Shown: positions 35,126 to 43,159 of the stretch, one piece after another
How the letters are laid out: every line of letters starts with the position of its first letter
Numbering within the stretch: position 1 is the stretch's first letter
Assembly (NCBI RefSeq): GCF_006715785.1
Contig: NZ_VFNX01000001.1
Location: forward strand, 310,001-374,000
DNA: 64,000 nt
Source: Streptomyces puniciscabiei
GTDB lineage: Bacteria > Actinomycetota > Actinomycetes > Streptomycetales > Streptomycetaceae
Direction: 5' to 3'
Notes under the pieces: model-generated
The model's input: the letters and a program-made list of their open reading frames with translations, nothing else
Told to the model about the DNA's origin: nothing
The model's database searches: none
Translations under genes and position numbers: made by a program

Positions 35126-35162
35126 ACGGGGTGTTTTCTTCGAGAAGAAGATCACACCCCGT
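35126..35162 (+). terminator. Long hairpin below the ethylmalonyl-CoA operon
   Basis: Outer perfect 9-bp stem ACGGGGTGT / ACACCCCGT (35126-35134 with 35154-35162) enclosing an inner stem TTCTT / AAGAA. It begins 11 bases past the acyl-CoA dehydrogenase stop. There is no T-run, but the size and position fit a terminator. Confidence 0.7.
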
Positions 35163-35284
35163 AGACGTTCTTCGGCCGCCGACTCGGCAGCCTGGCTTGC
35201 CCAGTTGCGGCCCGCGACCGGTACGATCCCGGGAAAGCCGCCGTCCCCCGTCTTGCGCGGCATCATCCGCTACGAAGGTCATCC

Positions 35285-35941
35285 ATGCCCCACAGCCAAA
35301 CCTCTGCACCTCGCGACAGCCGAGCCGGCGTCCGTCTCGCGCGCGGAGCATCGCCGTGGCTTCTCCCGACCGTCGCCACCGCAGCCCTCAGCCTGGCCCG
35401 CGCCCGCCGCTCCGGCGCGGCCAGGGCCGTGGCCGTGCCCGCCACCGCGCTCGCCGCGGGCATGCTGTGGTTCTTCCGCGACCCCGAGCGCGAGATCGGC
35501 TCCGGCCGGGTGAGCTCGCCCGCCGACGGCGTGGTGCAGAGCATCATGCCGTGGAAGGACGGGCGCACCCGCGTCGCGATCTTCATGAGCCCGCTGAACG
35601 TCCACGTCAACCGCGCGCCCCTCGCGGGCACGGTGACGTCCGTCGAGCACATCCCCGGCGGCTTCGTTCCGGCTTTCAACAAGGAGAGCGAGAACAACGA
35701 GCGCGTAGTCTGGCATTTCGACACCGAACTCGGCGACATCGAGATGATCCAGATCGCCGGCGCGGTCGCCCGCCGCATCGTGCCCTACATCCCTCAGGGC
35801 ACGAAGGTCGAGCAGGGCGACCGTATCGGTCTGATCCGCTTCGGCTCGCGTGTCGACCTCTACCTGCCCGAGGGCGTGGAGGTCGCGGTCGAGGTCGGCC
35901 AGAAGACCGTGGCTGGGGTGACTCGCATTGACCGTGATTGA
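35285..35941 (+). CDS. psd: Phosphatidylserine decarboxylase proenzyme
   Basis: A 218-residue pyruvoyl enzyme that makes phosphatidylethanolamine from phosphatidylserine at the membrane. A hydrophobic N-terminal helix pair spans about residues 22-65. FFRDPEREIG, SPADGVVQSI and MSPLNVHVNRAPLAG are family blocks. The self-cleavage site is FGSR (about Gly187-Ser188), giving the pyruvoyl alpha chain of about 30 residues. It is the short, Psd2-like form. Its 3' end overlaps the synthase gene by 14 bases, so the two successive steps of phosphatidylethanolamine synthesis are co-expressed. Confidence 0.94.
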   Translation: MPHSQTSAPRDSRAGVRLARGASPWLLPTVATAALSLARARRSGAARAVAVPATALAAGMLWFFRDPEREIGSGRVSSPADGVVQSIMPWKDGRTRVAIFMSPLNVHVNRAPLAGTVTSVEHIPGGFVPAFNKESENNERVVWHFDTELGDIEMIQIAGAVARRIVPYIPQGTKVEQGDRIGLIRFGSRVDLYLPEGVEVAVEVGQKTVAGVTRIDRD

Positions 35942-36785
35942 TCCGGAGACCCAGGCGGGCTGGGTGCCCGAGGCCGACGAGGTGGACGAAGAGGAGGAGA
36001 TGCCGCTCTCTCTCCGCCTCTCAATAGCGGACACCCTCACCCTGGGCAACGCCACGTGTGGGTTCATGGCGGTGTACTTCACCACCACCGGCATCCTGAT
36101 CCCGCACCTGACCGGGAACGACGAGTCCGCGGGCATGGCCCGGCACAGTGCCGCCACGGCCGTCATCCTGATGCTGTGCGCGGCCGTCTTCGACCTGTTC
36201 GACGGGCTGGTGGCGAGGAAGCTGCGCTCGTCGCCGATGGGCGCCGAGCTGGACAACCTGTCCGACCTGATCAGCTTCGGCCTGGCGCCCGCGTACTTCG
36301 TCCTCGTCTACGGCATGGTCGCGGACGACGCGCACCAGAGAATGGCGGCGCTGGGGGCGATCGTGGTGCTGCTGGCGGTGGTGCTGAGGCTGGCCCGCTT
36401 CAGTTGCGTGACGATGAAGGACGGCATGTTCCAGGGCATGCCCAGCCCGTTCGGCGCGCTGACGGTGGTCTCCATCGTCCTGCTGGAGCTGCCCTTCGTG
36501 GCGACGCTGCTGGCGATCCTCGGCACGGCGTGGCTGATGGTGAGCCGGGTGGAGTACCCGAAGCCGAGGGGACGGCTGGCCGGGGCGATGCTGTCCTGGA
36601 TCGTGCTCTCGATGGGCCTGCTGGCGGCGTGGGCCTTCGACGCCCCGAGCGGTCAGCTGCTGCTCCAGACGGGTTGTGCGCTGCAGCTGGTCATGGGCGC
36701 GGTGATTCCGCTGTTCGCCACGGCTCGGCGGGTGAACAACTTCCGCGACAACCGGCGGGAGGCGCGGGCGGCGCAGCTGCCGTAG
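35928..36785 (+). CDS. pssA: CDP-diacylglycerol-serine O-phosphatidyltransferase
   Basis: A 285-residue multi-helix CDP-alcohol phosphotransferase that makes phosphatidylserine from CDP-diacylglycerol and serine. The catalytic signature D-x2-DG-x2-AR-x7-G-x3-D-x3-D is present as DLFDGLVARKL followed by GAELDNLSD. About seven to eight hydrophobic helices follow the acidic N-terminus. The start is uncertain: TTG at 35928 gives overlap with psd, and GTG at 35934 is almost equivalent. Terminated by the perfect hairpin at 36811. Confidence 0.93.
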   Translation: MTVIDPETQAGWVPEADEVDEEEEMPLSLRLSIADTLTLGNATCGFMAVYFTTTGILIPHLTGNDESAGMARHSAATAVILMLCAAVFDLFDGLVARKLRSSPMGAELDNLSDLISFGLAPAYFVLVYGMVADDAHQRMAALGAIVVLLAVVLRLARFSCVTMKDGMFQGMPSPFGALTVVSIVLLELPFVATLLAILGTAWLMVSRVEYPKPRGRLAGAMLSWIVLSMGLLAAWAFDAPSGQLLLQTGCALQLVMGAVIPLFATARRVNNFRDNRREARAAQLP

Positions 36786-36810
36786 CGGCTCGTATGCCTG
36801 CGGCGCTTGT

Positions 36811-36850
36811 GCGGAGGGCCCCGGACCGTTGCTGGTCCGGGGCCCTCCGC
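36811..36850 (+). terminator. Perfect 17-bp hairpin terminator of psd-pssA
   Basis: GCGGAGGGCCCCGGACC (36811-36827) pairs fully with 36834-36850 around a six-base loop, 25 bases past pssA. Confidence 0.88.
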
Positions 36851-36860
36851 TTGTGCGGGC

Positions 36861-37062
36861 GACCTGGGGGCTCCGCCCCCAGACCCCCTTTGCCCACCCG
36901 CCCACCCGTCTCGGTCGGTCGAGAGGCGAGCCGAGGGTGGGAACGGCGAGGGAGAGACGGTGGAACGGCGAGATCGCCCGAGACGGTGCCCACCCAGCCG
37001 ACCGAGACGGGTGGTGGGTGGGCATAGGCCGGGGGGTCTGGGGGCGGAGCCCCCAGGGACCT
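36861..37062. repeat. About 200-bp element with long imperfect inverted-repeat arms
   Basis: The left arm (about 36861-36921) and right arm (about 36998-37062) are imperfect reverse complements of roughly 60 bp. Shared blocks are CTGGGGGCTCCGCCCCCAG, TGCCCACCC and ACCCGTCTCGGTCGG. Each arm also contains its own small hairpin, and the centre holds G/A-rich sequence. It fills the space between pssA and the convergent glycerate kinase, touching that gene's stop codon. It has no coding potential and resembles a non-autonomous palindromic element or a compound bidirectional terminator. Confidence 0.6.
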
Positions 37063-38213
37063 CAGCCCAGCTGGTCCTCGGCGATGCGCACGGCGACCCG
37101 CTCCAGAATCGGCCCGGCATCCGCGATGCACCTGGCCACGTCCGGCTCGACGGAGGTCAACGGGTACGCCTGGGAGATCCCCGCTCCCTGCAACGCCTCC
37201 GGCGACAGAGCGAGCCGTCCGCACACCGCCACCACGGTCCTTCCCGCGGAGCGAGCCGCCGCAGCGACACCCGCCGGCGCCTTCCCGTGCAGCGTCTGCT
37301 CGTCCAGCGAGCCCTCACCGGTGATGACCAGCGAGGCCCGTTCCAGGGCGGGCGCGAAGCCGAGGACGTCCAGCATGACCTCGATACCGGGGCGGAAACG
37401 CGCGCCCAGGAGCAGCGCGCCGTAGCCGATGCCGCCCGCCGCGCCCGCGCCCGGCGACGCCGCGTACTGCGCCGCACGCGGCCCGACCTCGGCCTCCAGC
37501 ACCTTGGCGAAGTGGGCGAGGGCCGCGTCCAGGGTCTCGACGTCGTCCGGGGAGGCGCCCTTCTGCGGGCCGTACACCGCCGGCGCGCCCTTCGGACCGG
37601 TCAGCGGATTGTCGACGTCGCTCGCCAGCACCAGCTCCACCGAGGACAGGCGCGGATCGAGGCCGGACAGGTCGGCGCGGGCGAGTTCCGCCAGCCCGCC
37701 GCCGCCCGGCGACACCGGCTCGCCGCCCTCGTTCAGGAAGCGCGCGCCCAGCGCGGACAGCATGCCCGCGCCGCCGTCCGTCGTGGCGCTGCCGCCGACG
37801 CCGAACACGATCGTCCGGGCGCCCGCGTCGAGCGCGGCCCGCAGCAGTTCGCCGGAGCCGTACGTGGAGGCCGTCAGGGGCGCGAAGACGCCGGCGGGGA
37901 GGCGCTGCAGGCCGCTCGCCTCGGCCATCTCCACGACCGCGGTCCCGCCGCGCAGCGCGAACGCGGCGGTCACCTCCTGGCCCAGCGGCCCGGCGACCCG
38001 TACCTCCCGGCGCTCGAAGCCGGCCGCGACCGCCGCGTCCACCGTCCCGTCGCCGCCGTCGGCCACGGGCAGCGCCTCGACCGCCAGGTCCGGCACGACC
38101 CGGCGCAGCCCGGCCGTCACCCGCTCGGCGACCTGCACGGCCGTCAGCGAGCCCTTGAACTTGTCCGCGGCGATGAGCACCCGACGGGTCTCGTTCACTG
38201 CAGCGTCCGCCAC
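37062..38213 (-). CDS. Glycerate kinase (GarK/GlxK family)
   Basis: A 383-residue glycerate kinase that phosphorylates glycerate with ATP. Family blocks run [71 protein letters not shown] and ITGEGSLDEQTLHGKAP. The product is usually 2-phosphoglycerate in this family. Glycerate can arise from glyoxylate, a product of the ethylmalonyl-CoA pathway nearby, but there is no operon link and the connection is speculative. The start is GTG at 38213, and a GTG five codons in is an alternative; both have weak ribosome sites. Convergent with pssA. Confidence 0.93.
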   Translation of the reverse strand: MADAAVNETRRVLIAADKFKGSLTAVQVAERVTAGLRRVVPDLAVEALPVADGGDGTVDAAVAAGFERREVRVAGPLGQEVTAAFALRGGTAVVEMAEASGLQRLPAGVFAPLTASTYGSGELLRAALDAGARTIVFGVGGSATTDGGAGMLSALGARFLNEGGEPVSPGGGGLAELARADLSGLDPRLSSVELVLASDVDNPLTGPKGAPAVYGPQKGASPDDVETLDAALAHFAKVLEAEVGPRAAQYAASPGAGAAGGIGYGALLLGARFRPGIEVMLDVLGFAPALERASLVITGEGSLDEQTLHGKAPAGVAAAARSAGRTVVAVCGRLALSPEALQGAGISQAYPLTSVEPDVARCIADAGPILERVAVRIAEDQLG

Positions 38214-38363
38214 CTTGCTTTCCCCTTGCTCTCCGGGCCCCGCGCACGTCAGGGCCAGTCGCGCCGCTGCGACCTTAACCGGAGGAGACCCCCGTCGTCA
38301 TGCCCCGACCGAAGGCTGGGAACCGGCTGGGAGGAGCCTGGGGAAAACGGGTAGACCCCAGCC

Positions 38364-39449
38364 ATGACCAGCCAGCGCCCGCAGCCCGCCGATCTCCCTG
38401 CCCTCGCCGACCGCATCCACGGCGGCTGGCTCGGCCGGATCGCGGGCAACATGCTCGGCAAGCCGGTGGAGCAGGGCGAGGTATGGACCCGCGAGCGCAT
38501 CGACCGCTATCTGCGCAAGGCCGAGGCGCTGCCGCTCACCGACTACCTGCCCGAGCCCGCCGACCCGGAGGAGACCGCCGTACTGCGCCCGGAGTGGCGC
38601 GACTGCGTGCGCGGCCGGATCCACGGCAGCGTGCGCGACGACGACGTCGACTACGCGATCCTCGGCCTGCACCTGCTGGAGACCCACGGCTTCGGCTTCA
38701 GCACCGAGCAGGTCGGCGAGCTGTGGCTGCTGCGGCTGCCGTACCTGCAGACCTTCACCGCGGAACGGGCGGCGTACCGGAACCTCGCGAACGGGCTGAA
38801 GCCGCCGCTGACGGCGACGTACGACAACCCCTGTCAGGAGTGGATCGGCGCGCTGATCCGCGCCGACGTCTACGGCTGGACCCGCCCCGGCGACCCCGCG
38901 GCGGCCGCCTCGCTCGCCCGGCGGGACGCGGTGCTGTCGCACACCGGGAACGGCGTGTACGGCGCCATGTGGGCGGCGGCGCTGATCGCCGCGGCGTTCA
39001 CCGCGGCCGCCGTGCGGGACGCCCTGGATGCGGCTCTCGGCGTGATCCCGGCGAGCAGCCGGCTCGCCCGTACCGTACGGCGGGTCATGACCCTGCACGA
39101 GACGCGGCTGCCCTGGGAGGAGACCCTGGCCACGCTGGCCGCGGAGACCGCCGGGCTGGGCTGGATCCACGTCGTCCCGAACGCCGCGGTCCTGACCGCT
39201 GGGCTGCTGTACGGCGACGGCGACTTCACGCGGACCCTCGCCCTCACGGTGCGCGGCGGCCTGGACACCGACTCCAACGGCGCGACGGCCGGCTCGGTGG
39301 CCGGGGTGCTCACGGGCGCCGCCGCGATCCCCGCCCAGTGGACGGACCCGCTCCAGGACACGGCCCGGAGCGCGGTGTTCGGCTTCGACGGCGTACGGAT
39401 CAGTGCGCTGGCGGAACGCACCCTGCGCCTGGCGACGACGGCCCCGTAG
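38364..39449 (+). CDS. ADP-ribosylglycohydrolase-family protein
   Basis: A 361-residue all-helical DraG/ARH-type hydrolase. The N-terminal block GGWLGRIAGNMLGKPVEQG and the first metal motif VRDDDVDYAI are followed by a C-terminal metal motif RGGLDTDSNGATAGSVAG. These aspartates coordinate the two Mg ions that cleave ADP-ribose linkages. Substrates in the family include ADP-ribosyl-Arg, ADP-ribosyl-DNA bases and ADP-ribose 1''-phosphate; this branch is uncharacterised. The Nudix gene begins 28 bases downstream, and coordinated ADP-ribose metabolism is possible. Confidence 0.85.
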   Translation: MTSQRPQPADLPALADRIHGGWLGRIAGNMLGKPVEQGEVWTRERIDRYLRKAEALPLTDYLPEPADPEETAVLRPEWRDCVRGRIHGSVRDDDVDYAILGLHLLETHGFGFSTEQVGELWLLRLPYLQTFTAERAAYRNLANGLKPPLTATYDNPCQEWIGALIRADVYGWTRPGDPAAAASLARRDAVLSHTGNGVYGAMWAAALIAAAFTAAAVRDALDAALGVIPASSRLARTVRRVMTLHETRLPWEETLATLAAETAGLGWIHVVPNAAVLTAGLLYGDGDFTRTLALTVRGGLDTDSNGATAGSVAGVLTGAAAIPAQWTDPLQDTARSAVFGFDGVRISALAERTLRLATTAP

Positions 39450-39477
39450 CCGCCCCGCGGCTCGTTACCCTTCCCCA

Positions 39478-39972
39478 ATGACCACGACTGGTGACTTCGC
39501 CGCATACATCGCGAGCCTGCCCCGTGTCCTCGCCGGCGCGGCCGCGCTCTTCCGGGACGCCGAGGGGCGCGTGCTGCTGGTCGAGCCCAACTACCGCGAG
39601 GGCTGGGCGCTTCCGGGCGGCACGATCGAGTCGGACGACGGGGAGACCCCGCGCCAGGGCGCGCGCCGGGAGACGCTGGAGGAGATCGGGCTCGACCGGG
39701 AGCTCGGCCGGCTGCTGGCCGTGGACTGGGTGCACGGCGCGGGCCGGCCTCCGCTGGTGGCGTACCTGTACGACGGCGGGGTGCTCACGGAGGCCGACCT
39801 GAAGGCGATCCGCCTGCAGGAGGAGGAGCTGCTGTCCTGGCGCCTGGTGCCGCGCGAGGAGATCACCGACCACCTCCCCGGCGCCCTCGGCCACCGGGTC
39901 CTGACGGCCCTGGACGTCCTCGCCGACGGCACCGGCACGGCGGAGCTGGAGAACGGTCACCGGGTGGCGTGA
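39478..39972 (+). CDS. Nudix hydrolase
   Basis: A 164-residue pyrophosphohydrolase. The Nudix box is complete at about residues 47-72, WALPGGTIESDDGETP followed by ARRETLEEIGLD, with one extra residue in the first loop; the glutamates bind Mg. Substrates cannot be predicted from the box alone (NDP-sugars, ADP-ribose, oxidised nucleotides). No ribosome site is visible before the ATG. It follows the ADP-ribosylglycohydrolase gene closely, and its 3' end overlaps the convergent HATPase gene by 16 bases. Confidence 0.87.
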   Translation: MTTTGDFAAYIASLPRVLAGAAALFRDAEGRVLLVEPNYREGWALPGGTIESDDGETPRQGARRETLEEIGLDRELGRLLAVDWVHGAGRPPLVAYLYDGGVLTEADLKAIRLQEEELLSWRLVPREEITDHLPGALGHRVLTALDVLADGTGTAELENGHRVA

Positions 39973-40481
39973 CCGCTCCTGGTCGCACTGACGACGGCCG
40001 GGGCCGCCTCCGCCCGCAGTTCGAACCAGATGGTCTTGCCCGTGGGCGTCTCCGTGCTGCCCCAGGCGTCCGCGAGCAGGTCCAGGAGGTCCGTGCCGCG
40101 CCCGCCCTCCGCGGCGGCGTCGACGACGCTGCGCAGCGGGACGGCGGACTCGGTGTCCTCGACCTCGCACGTCAGCCGGGAGTCACGCACCCGCAGGTTG
40201 AGCCTGAGCGGCCCGCGGGTGTGCCGCAGGGCGTTGGTGACGACCTCGCTGACCAGGAGTTCGGCGGTCTCGGCCAGGTCGGTCAACGCCCACTGGCTCA
40301 GCTGGGCGGTGACCAGCCGGCGGGCCCGCCCCGCGGAGGTCAGAGCGCGCGGCAGGGGCCAGGAGGCGTCCCATTCCGTGGCGCGGCCACGGGGCGCGTC
40401 CAGCGGCCGTACCGGTGCGAGTGCACGGGACCACAGGGCCCACTGCCGGGTGGCCCAGGGGAGGGCGGCGTGGGTGGCCAT
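39957..40481 (-). CDS. RsbW-like ATP-binding protein (HATPase_c_2)
   Basis: A 174-residue anti-sigma-type ATPase. After about 55 variable residues it has RRLVTAQLSQWALTDLAETA, the N-box ELLVSEVVTNALRHTRG, the G1 box LTCEVEDTES and GRGTDLLDLLADAWGST with TGKTIWFEL. It probably phosphorylates an anti-anti-sigma protein or sequesters a sigma factor; no cognate partner is adjacent. AAGGA precedes the ATG. The promoter region is shared with the divergent TetR gene and carries paired inverted repeats. Confidence 0.86.
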   Translation of the reverse strand: MATHAALPWATRQWALWSRALAPVRPLDAPRGRATEWDASWPLPRALTSAGRARRLVTAQLSQWALTDLAETAELLVSEVVTNALRHTRGPLRLNLRVRDSRLTCEVEDTESAVPLRSVVDAAAEGGRGTDLLDLLADAWGSTETPTGKTIWFELRAEAAPAVVSATRSGHATR

Positions 40482-40512
40482 AGGAATCAGTCCTTCTGAG
40501 CGAGGCCGTACA

Positions 40513-40557
40513 TGTAGCAGTCGCTACACCTCAAATATAGACGTAGCGGGTGTTACA
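40513..40557. promoter_or_regulatory. Paired operator-like inverted repeats between divergent regulators
   Basis: TGTAGC-AGTC-GCTACA (40513-40528) is perfect, and CGTAGC-GGGT-GTTACA (40542-40557) is a near copy 29 bp away. Both share the half-site GTAGC with a four-base spacer. They lie in an AT-rich island between the HATPase gene (minus) and the TetR gene (plus). Autoregulation by the TetR protein, also controlling the divergent gene, is the simplest reading. Confidence 0.65.
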
Positions 40558-40617
40558 GTAAAGACATCTCAAAAAGAATCTATAGGGAATAAAAATCCCC
40601 TGACGGACGGAGCCCTC

Positions 40618-41217
40618 ATGCCCCGGTCGCCCGATCCGGCCAAACGACGCGACCTGCTCGACCGGGTCCGCGCATATGTCCTCCGCAACGGGCTGACGGA
40701 CCTCTCCCTGCGGCCCCTGGCCCGTGCCCTGGGCACCAGCGACCGCATGCTCCTGTACTACTTCGGCTCCAAGGAACGGATGGTCGCCGAGGCCCTCGCC
40801 GCATACGAGCGCCGGCCTCTTCTGCGCACCCGCGAGCTGCTGGAGACCTTCGGCCCGCCGAAGGACGCGGCGGGCCTTCGCCGCTTCATGGAGGAGGCGT
40901 GGCATCGGTTCAGCGACCCGGAGGTACGTGCCTCGCTCCCGCTCTATCTCGAGGTCATGAGCGCCAGCGTGCTCCACCCGGACCGGTACGGACCTGTCCT
41001 GCACGACATCGTCACCGAGTGGACGGACCTGTTCACCTCGGTCTTCCATCACTTCGGCATGGACCAGGACCGGGCCCGCACCCAGGCCGCCCTGCTGACC
41101 GACGCCTCCCTCGGCCTCGTGATCGCCCCGCTGGCGAACGGCCACTGGGACCGGGCGGACAAAGCCTTCCACGCCCTCCTCGACATCCTGGAACCCGGGT
41201 GGCGGCCCATGGCGTGA
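40618..41217 (+). CDS. TetR/AcrR-family transcriptional regulator
   Basis: A 199-residue regulator. The N-terminal DNA-binding domain is at about 8-55: KRRDLLDRVRAYVLRNGLTD, SLRPLARALGTSDRMLLYYF (recognition helix), GSKERMVAEAL. A helical ligand-binding domain follows. GGAG lies before the ATG. There is no co-directional target gene immediately downstream, so the divergent HATPase gene and itself are the likely targets, through the inverted repeats at 40513-40557. Confidence 0.88.
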   Translation: MPRSPDPAKRRDLLDRVRAYVLRNGLTDLSLRPLARALGTSDRMLLYYFGSKERMVAEALAAYERRPLLRTRELLETFGPPKDAAGLRRFMEEAWHRFSDPEVRASLPLYLEVMSASVLHPDRYGPVLHDIVTEWTDLFTSVFHHFGMDQDRARTQAALLTDASLGLVIAPLANGHWDRADKAFHALLDILEPGWRPMA

Positions 41218-41326
41218 CGCTCGGCGGACCACGCGGGGTGAGAAGCAGTGCCCGCTGTCCAGCCCCCTCCGCGCCAGCGGCGCCGATTACGTCGCAGTCC
41301 GGCCTCGTTGATGTCAGCCGTGTATG

Positions 41327-41803
41327 TCAGAAGTCGCCAGGTGAGCGTCGGCTGGAGTCGGAGGCGTCGGTGCCTTCCAGTAGCGCTTTCAATGCGGCGA
41401 GGTCCTTGACGTTTGCCCGCCGCACAGCCGCAGCCATCATCGGAGCGCTCACCTTGGCAAAGCCGGATGGTTCGCCGCGGTTGCGCAGTGTCATCCGGGT
41501 ATGGTCAGCGTCCACTGGCTGCCAGGTGTAGGTCGTCTCCATGGGAAAGGGCCCCTGCGCGGTGCGCATCACGAGTCGTTCGGGGGAGTACTCGACGATT
41601 TCGTACGTGTACGTCAGGGTGCGCCCCAGGAACCGGGCGACGAAGTCGAGCTTCGAGCCCGCGGCGAGCGGCGGCGAGGTCCGCCAACGAACCGAGATGA
41701 TGTTGGCGTACCAGTGCGGCGCATTGGTCGGATCCCCGGCATAGGCGGCGACCTCCGCACAGGGACGGGCGATCACGGTCTCGGTGAGCACGTCGACAGC
41801 CAT
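41327..41803 (-). CDS. SRPBCC-family protein
   Basis: A 158-residue START-like domain protein: VDVLTETVIARPCAEVAAYA, then APHWYANIISVRW, FVARFLGRTLTYTYEIVEYS, TTYTWQPVDADHTRMTLRNR, and a C-terminal helix. Ligand unknown. The start is uncertain. ATG at 41803 matches where the family begins, but its GGAGG is only two bases away; ATG at 41830 adds nine residues and lacks a clear site. Isolated gene between the TetR regulator and a broken phosphatase gene. Confidence 0.78.
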   Translation of the reverse strand: MAVDVLTETVIARPCAEVAAYAGDPTNAPHWYANIISVRWRTSPPLAAGSKLDFVARFLGRTLTYTYEIVEYSPERLVMRTAQGPFPMETTYTWQPVDADHTRMTLRNRGEPSGFAKVSAPMMAAAVRRANVKDLAALKALLEGTDASDSSRRSPGDF

Positions 41804-41973
41804 GACCTCCACGCTAGCGCGGTGGTTCATGCTCGGGAGCCCGACACACGTGCTACCCGTTCAGCCAAATACGCGGCTTCGTCGGGCTCGGCTTGTTTCA
41901 CCGTGACTCCCCGCTGTTCCCCGCTCGATCCGGTGCGGTGGTGGTGCGGGGCCTCGCCCAGCATGCACGGGGA

Positions 41974-42013
41974 AGGGGTGGGGTGACAGCGGTACCGATG
42001 TCACCCCACCCCT
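41974..42013 (-). terminator. Hairpin terminator below the broken phosphatase gene
   Basis: Perfect 15-bp repeat AGGGGTGGGGTGACA with its complement around a ten-base loop, about 40 bases past the stop at 42055. Confidence 0.8.
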
Positions 42014-42054
42014 CATGCACGGCCGACGGTCACGCTCGCGCTGTTTCTCACGAA

Positions 42055-43085
42055 CTAGCCTGCGGTAGGCATGACATGAGCCTGCGAGGGTGTAGAGGGC
42101 AGGTCTTGTTCGACCCAGACGACCTTGCCGCCCGATGCGGAGCGAAAGCCCCACCTGTGGGCCAACTGAGCAACCAGGAACAGGCCCCGGCCGTTCTCGT
42201 CGACGATGCGAGCATGGCGCTGGCGCGGGTAGCAGTTTCCGCTGTCAAAGACTTCGCAGGTCAGGACTTGGTGCCGGATGAGTCGTAGCTGGATCGGGCC
42301 GACGCCGTGGTGGACGGCGTTGGTGACCAGTTCACTGACCACCAGTTCCATGGTGGACACGAGATGCTCCAGTCCCCATTCACTGAGCTGACGGGCGGCC
42401 ACGTGCCGGGCGGTGCCGACGACGGCCGGCTCAGCCGGCAGGTCCCAGGAGGCGGTCTGGGCCGCGCTGATTGCGCGGATCCCGACAAGCAGCAAGGTGA
42501 CGTCATCGGACGATGCCCGAGTCGGCACGGCTTCCATCACCGAGGAACACAGGTCCTCCAAGGACTCGTCAGGCTGCGCCAGGGCGGCGCCCAGTCGGTG
42601 CATGCCGACGTCAATGTCCTCGTCACGGGACTCGACCAAGCCGTCGGTGTAGAACGCGAGCCGACTTCCCGCGGGCAGCTCCACTTCTATGGCCTCGAAG
42701 GGAACCAGCCCGAGACCCAGGCCCAGTGGCGCCCCGGTGGGCAGGTCGGGGAAGGTGACCTGCCCCTGCGGGTCGATGATCGCGGGCGGGGGGTGCCCGG
42801 CCCGTGCCATCGTGCACCGCCCCGTGACCGGGTCGTAGACGGCGTACAGACAGGTCGCCCCCACCACCCGGGCCTGGTCCGCGTCGTCGTCTTCCTCGGT
42901 CATCCGCCGGACGCAGTCATCGAGGTGGCTCAGCAGTTCGTCGGCGGGCAGATCCAGTTCCGCTAGCGTGCGGACGGCGGTGCGGAGATTGCCCATGGTC
43001 GCCGCAGCGTCGATGCCATGTCCGACCACGTCCCCGACGACGAGGGCCACCCGGGCGCCAGAGAGCGGGATCACATCGAACCAGT
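42055..43085 (-). pseudogene. SpoIIE phosphatase-HATPase gene, 3' part (split by IS)
   Basis: The larger part of a PP2C-type SpoIIE phosphatase fused to a HATPase_c_2 domain. From the break it reads WFDVIPLSGARVALVVGDVV, then AFYTDGLVESRDED, then the kinase-like N-box ELVVSELVTNAVHHGVG and GRGLFLVAQLAHRWGF. The missing start lies at 43960-44140 beyond the insertion sequence. Removing the element and one target copy joins the two parts into a single 402-residue frame and recreates GGDWFDV, the metal-binding motif. The split removes that motif's aspartate and the N-terminal strand, so this part alone should have no phosphatase activity. Confidence 0.9.
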
Positions 43086-43106
43086 GAGCCTTTTCAGCGT
43101 GGCCAC
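43086..43106 (+). repeat. Left terminal inverted repeat of the IS5-family element
   Basis: Starts GAGCCTTTTCAGCGT; differs from the right end at three of 21 positions. Preceded by target copy AGT. Confidence 0.9.
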
Positions 43107-43159
43107 CGATCGGGTGATGACCTTGGTGCCCGCAACGGACAGGGCTCCCGTGCCGTTGG

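Noticed and set aside
37062..38213. Glycerate kinase considered as a dedicated step for glyoxylate from the ethylmalonyl-CoA operon
   Set aside because: It is on the opposite strand behind two terminators, and no glyoxylate carboligase or tartronate semialdehyde reductase gene is present, so a dedicated link is unsupported.
41861..42154. Minus-strand 97-codon frame over the hairpin at 41974
   Set aside because: It runs through a perfect terminator hairpin and overlaps the phosphatase 3' end; no coding signature.
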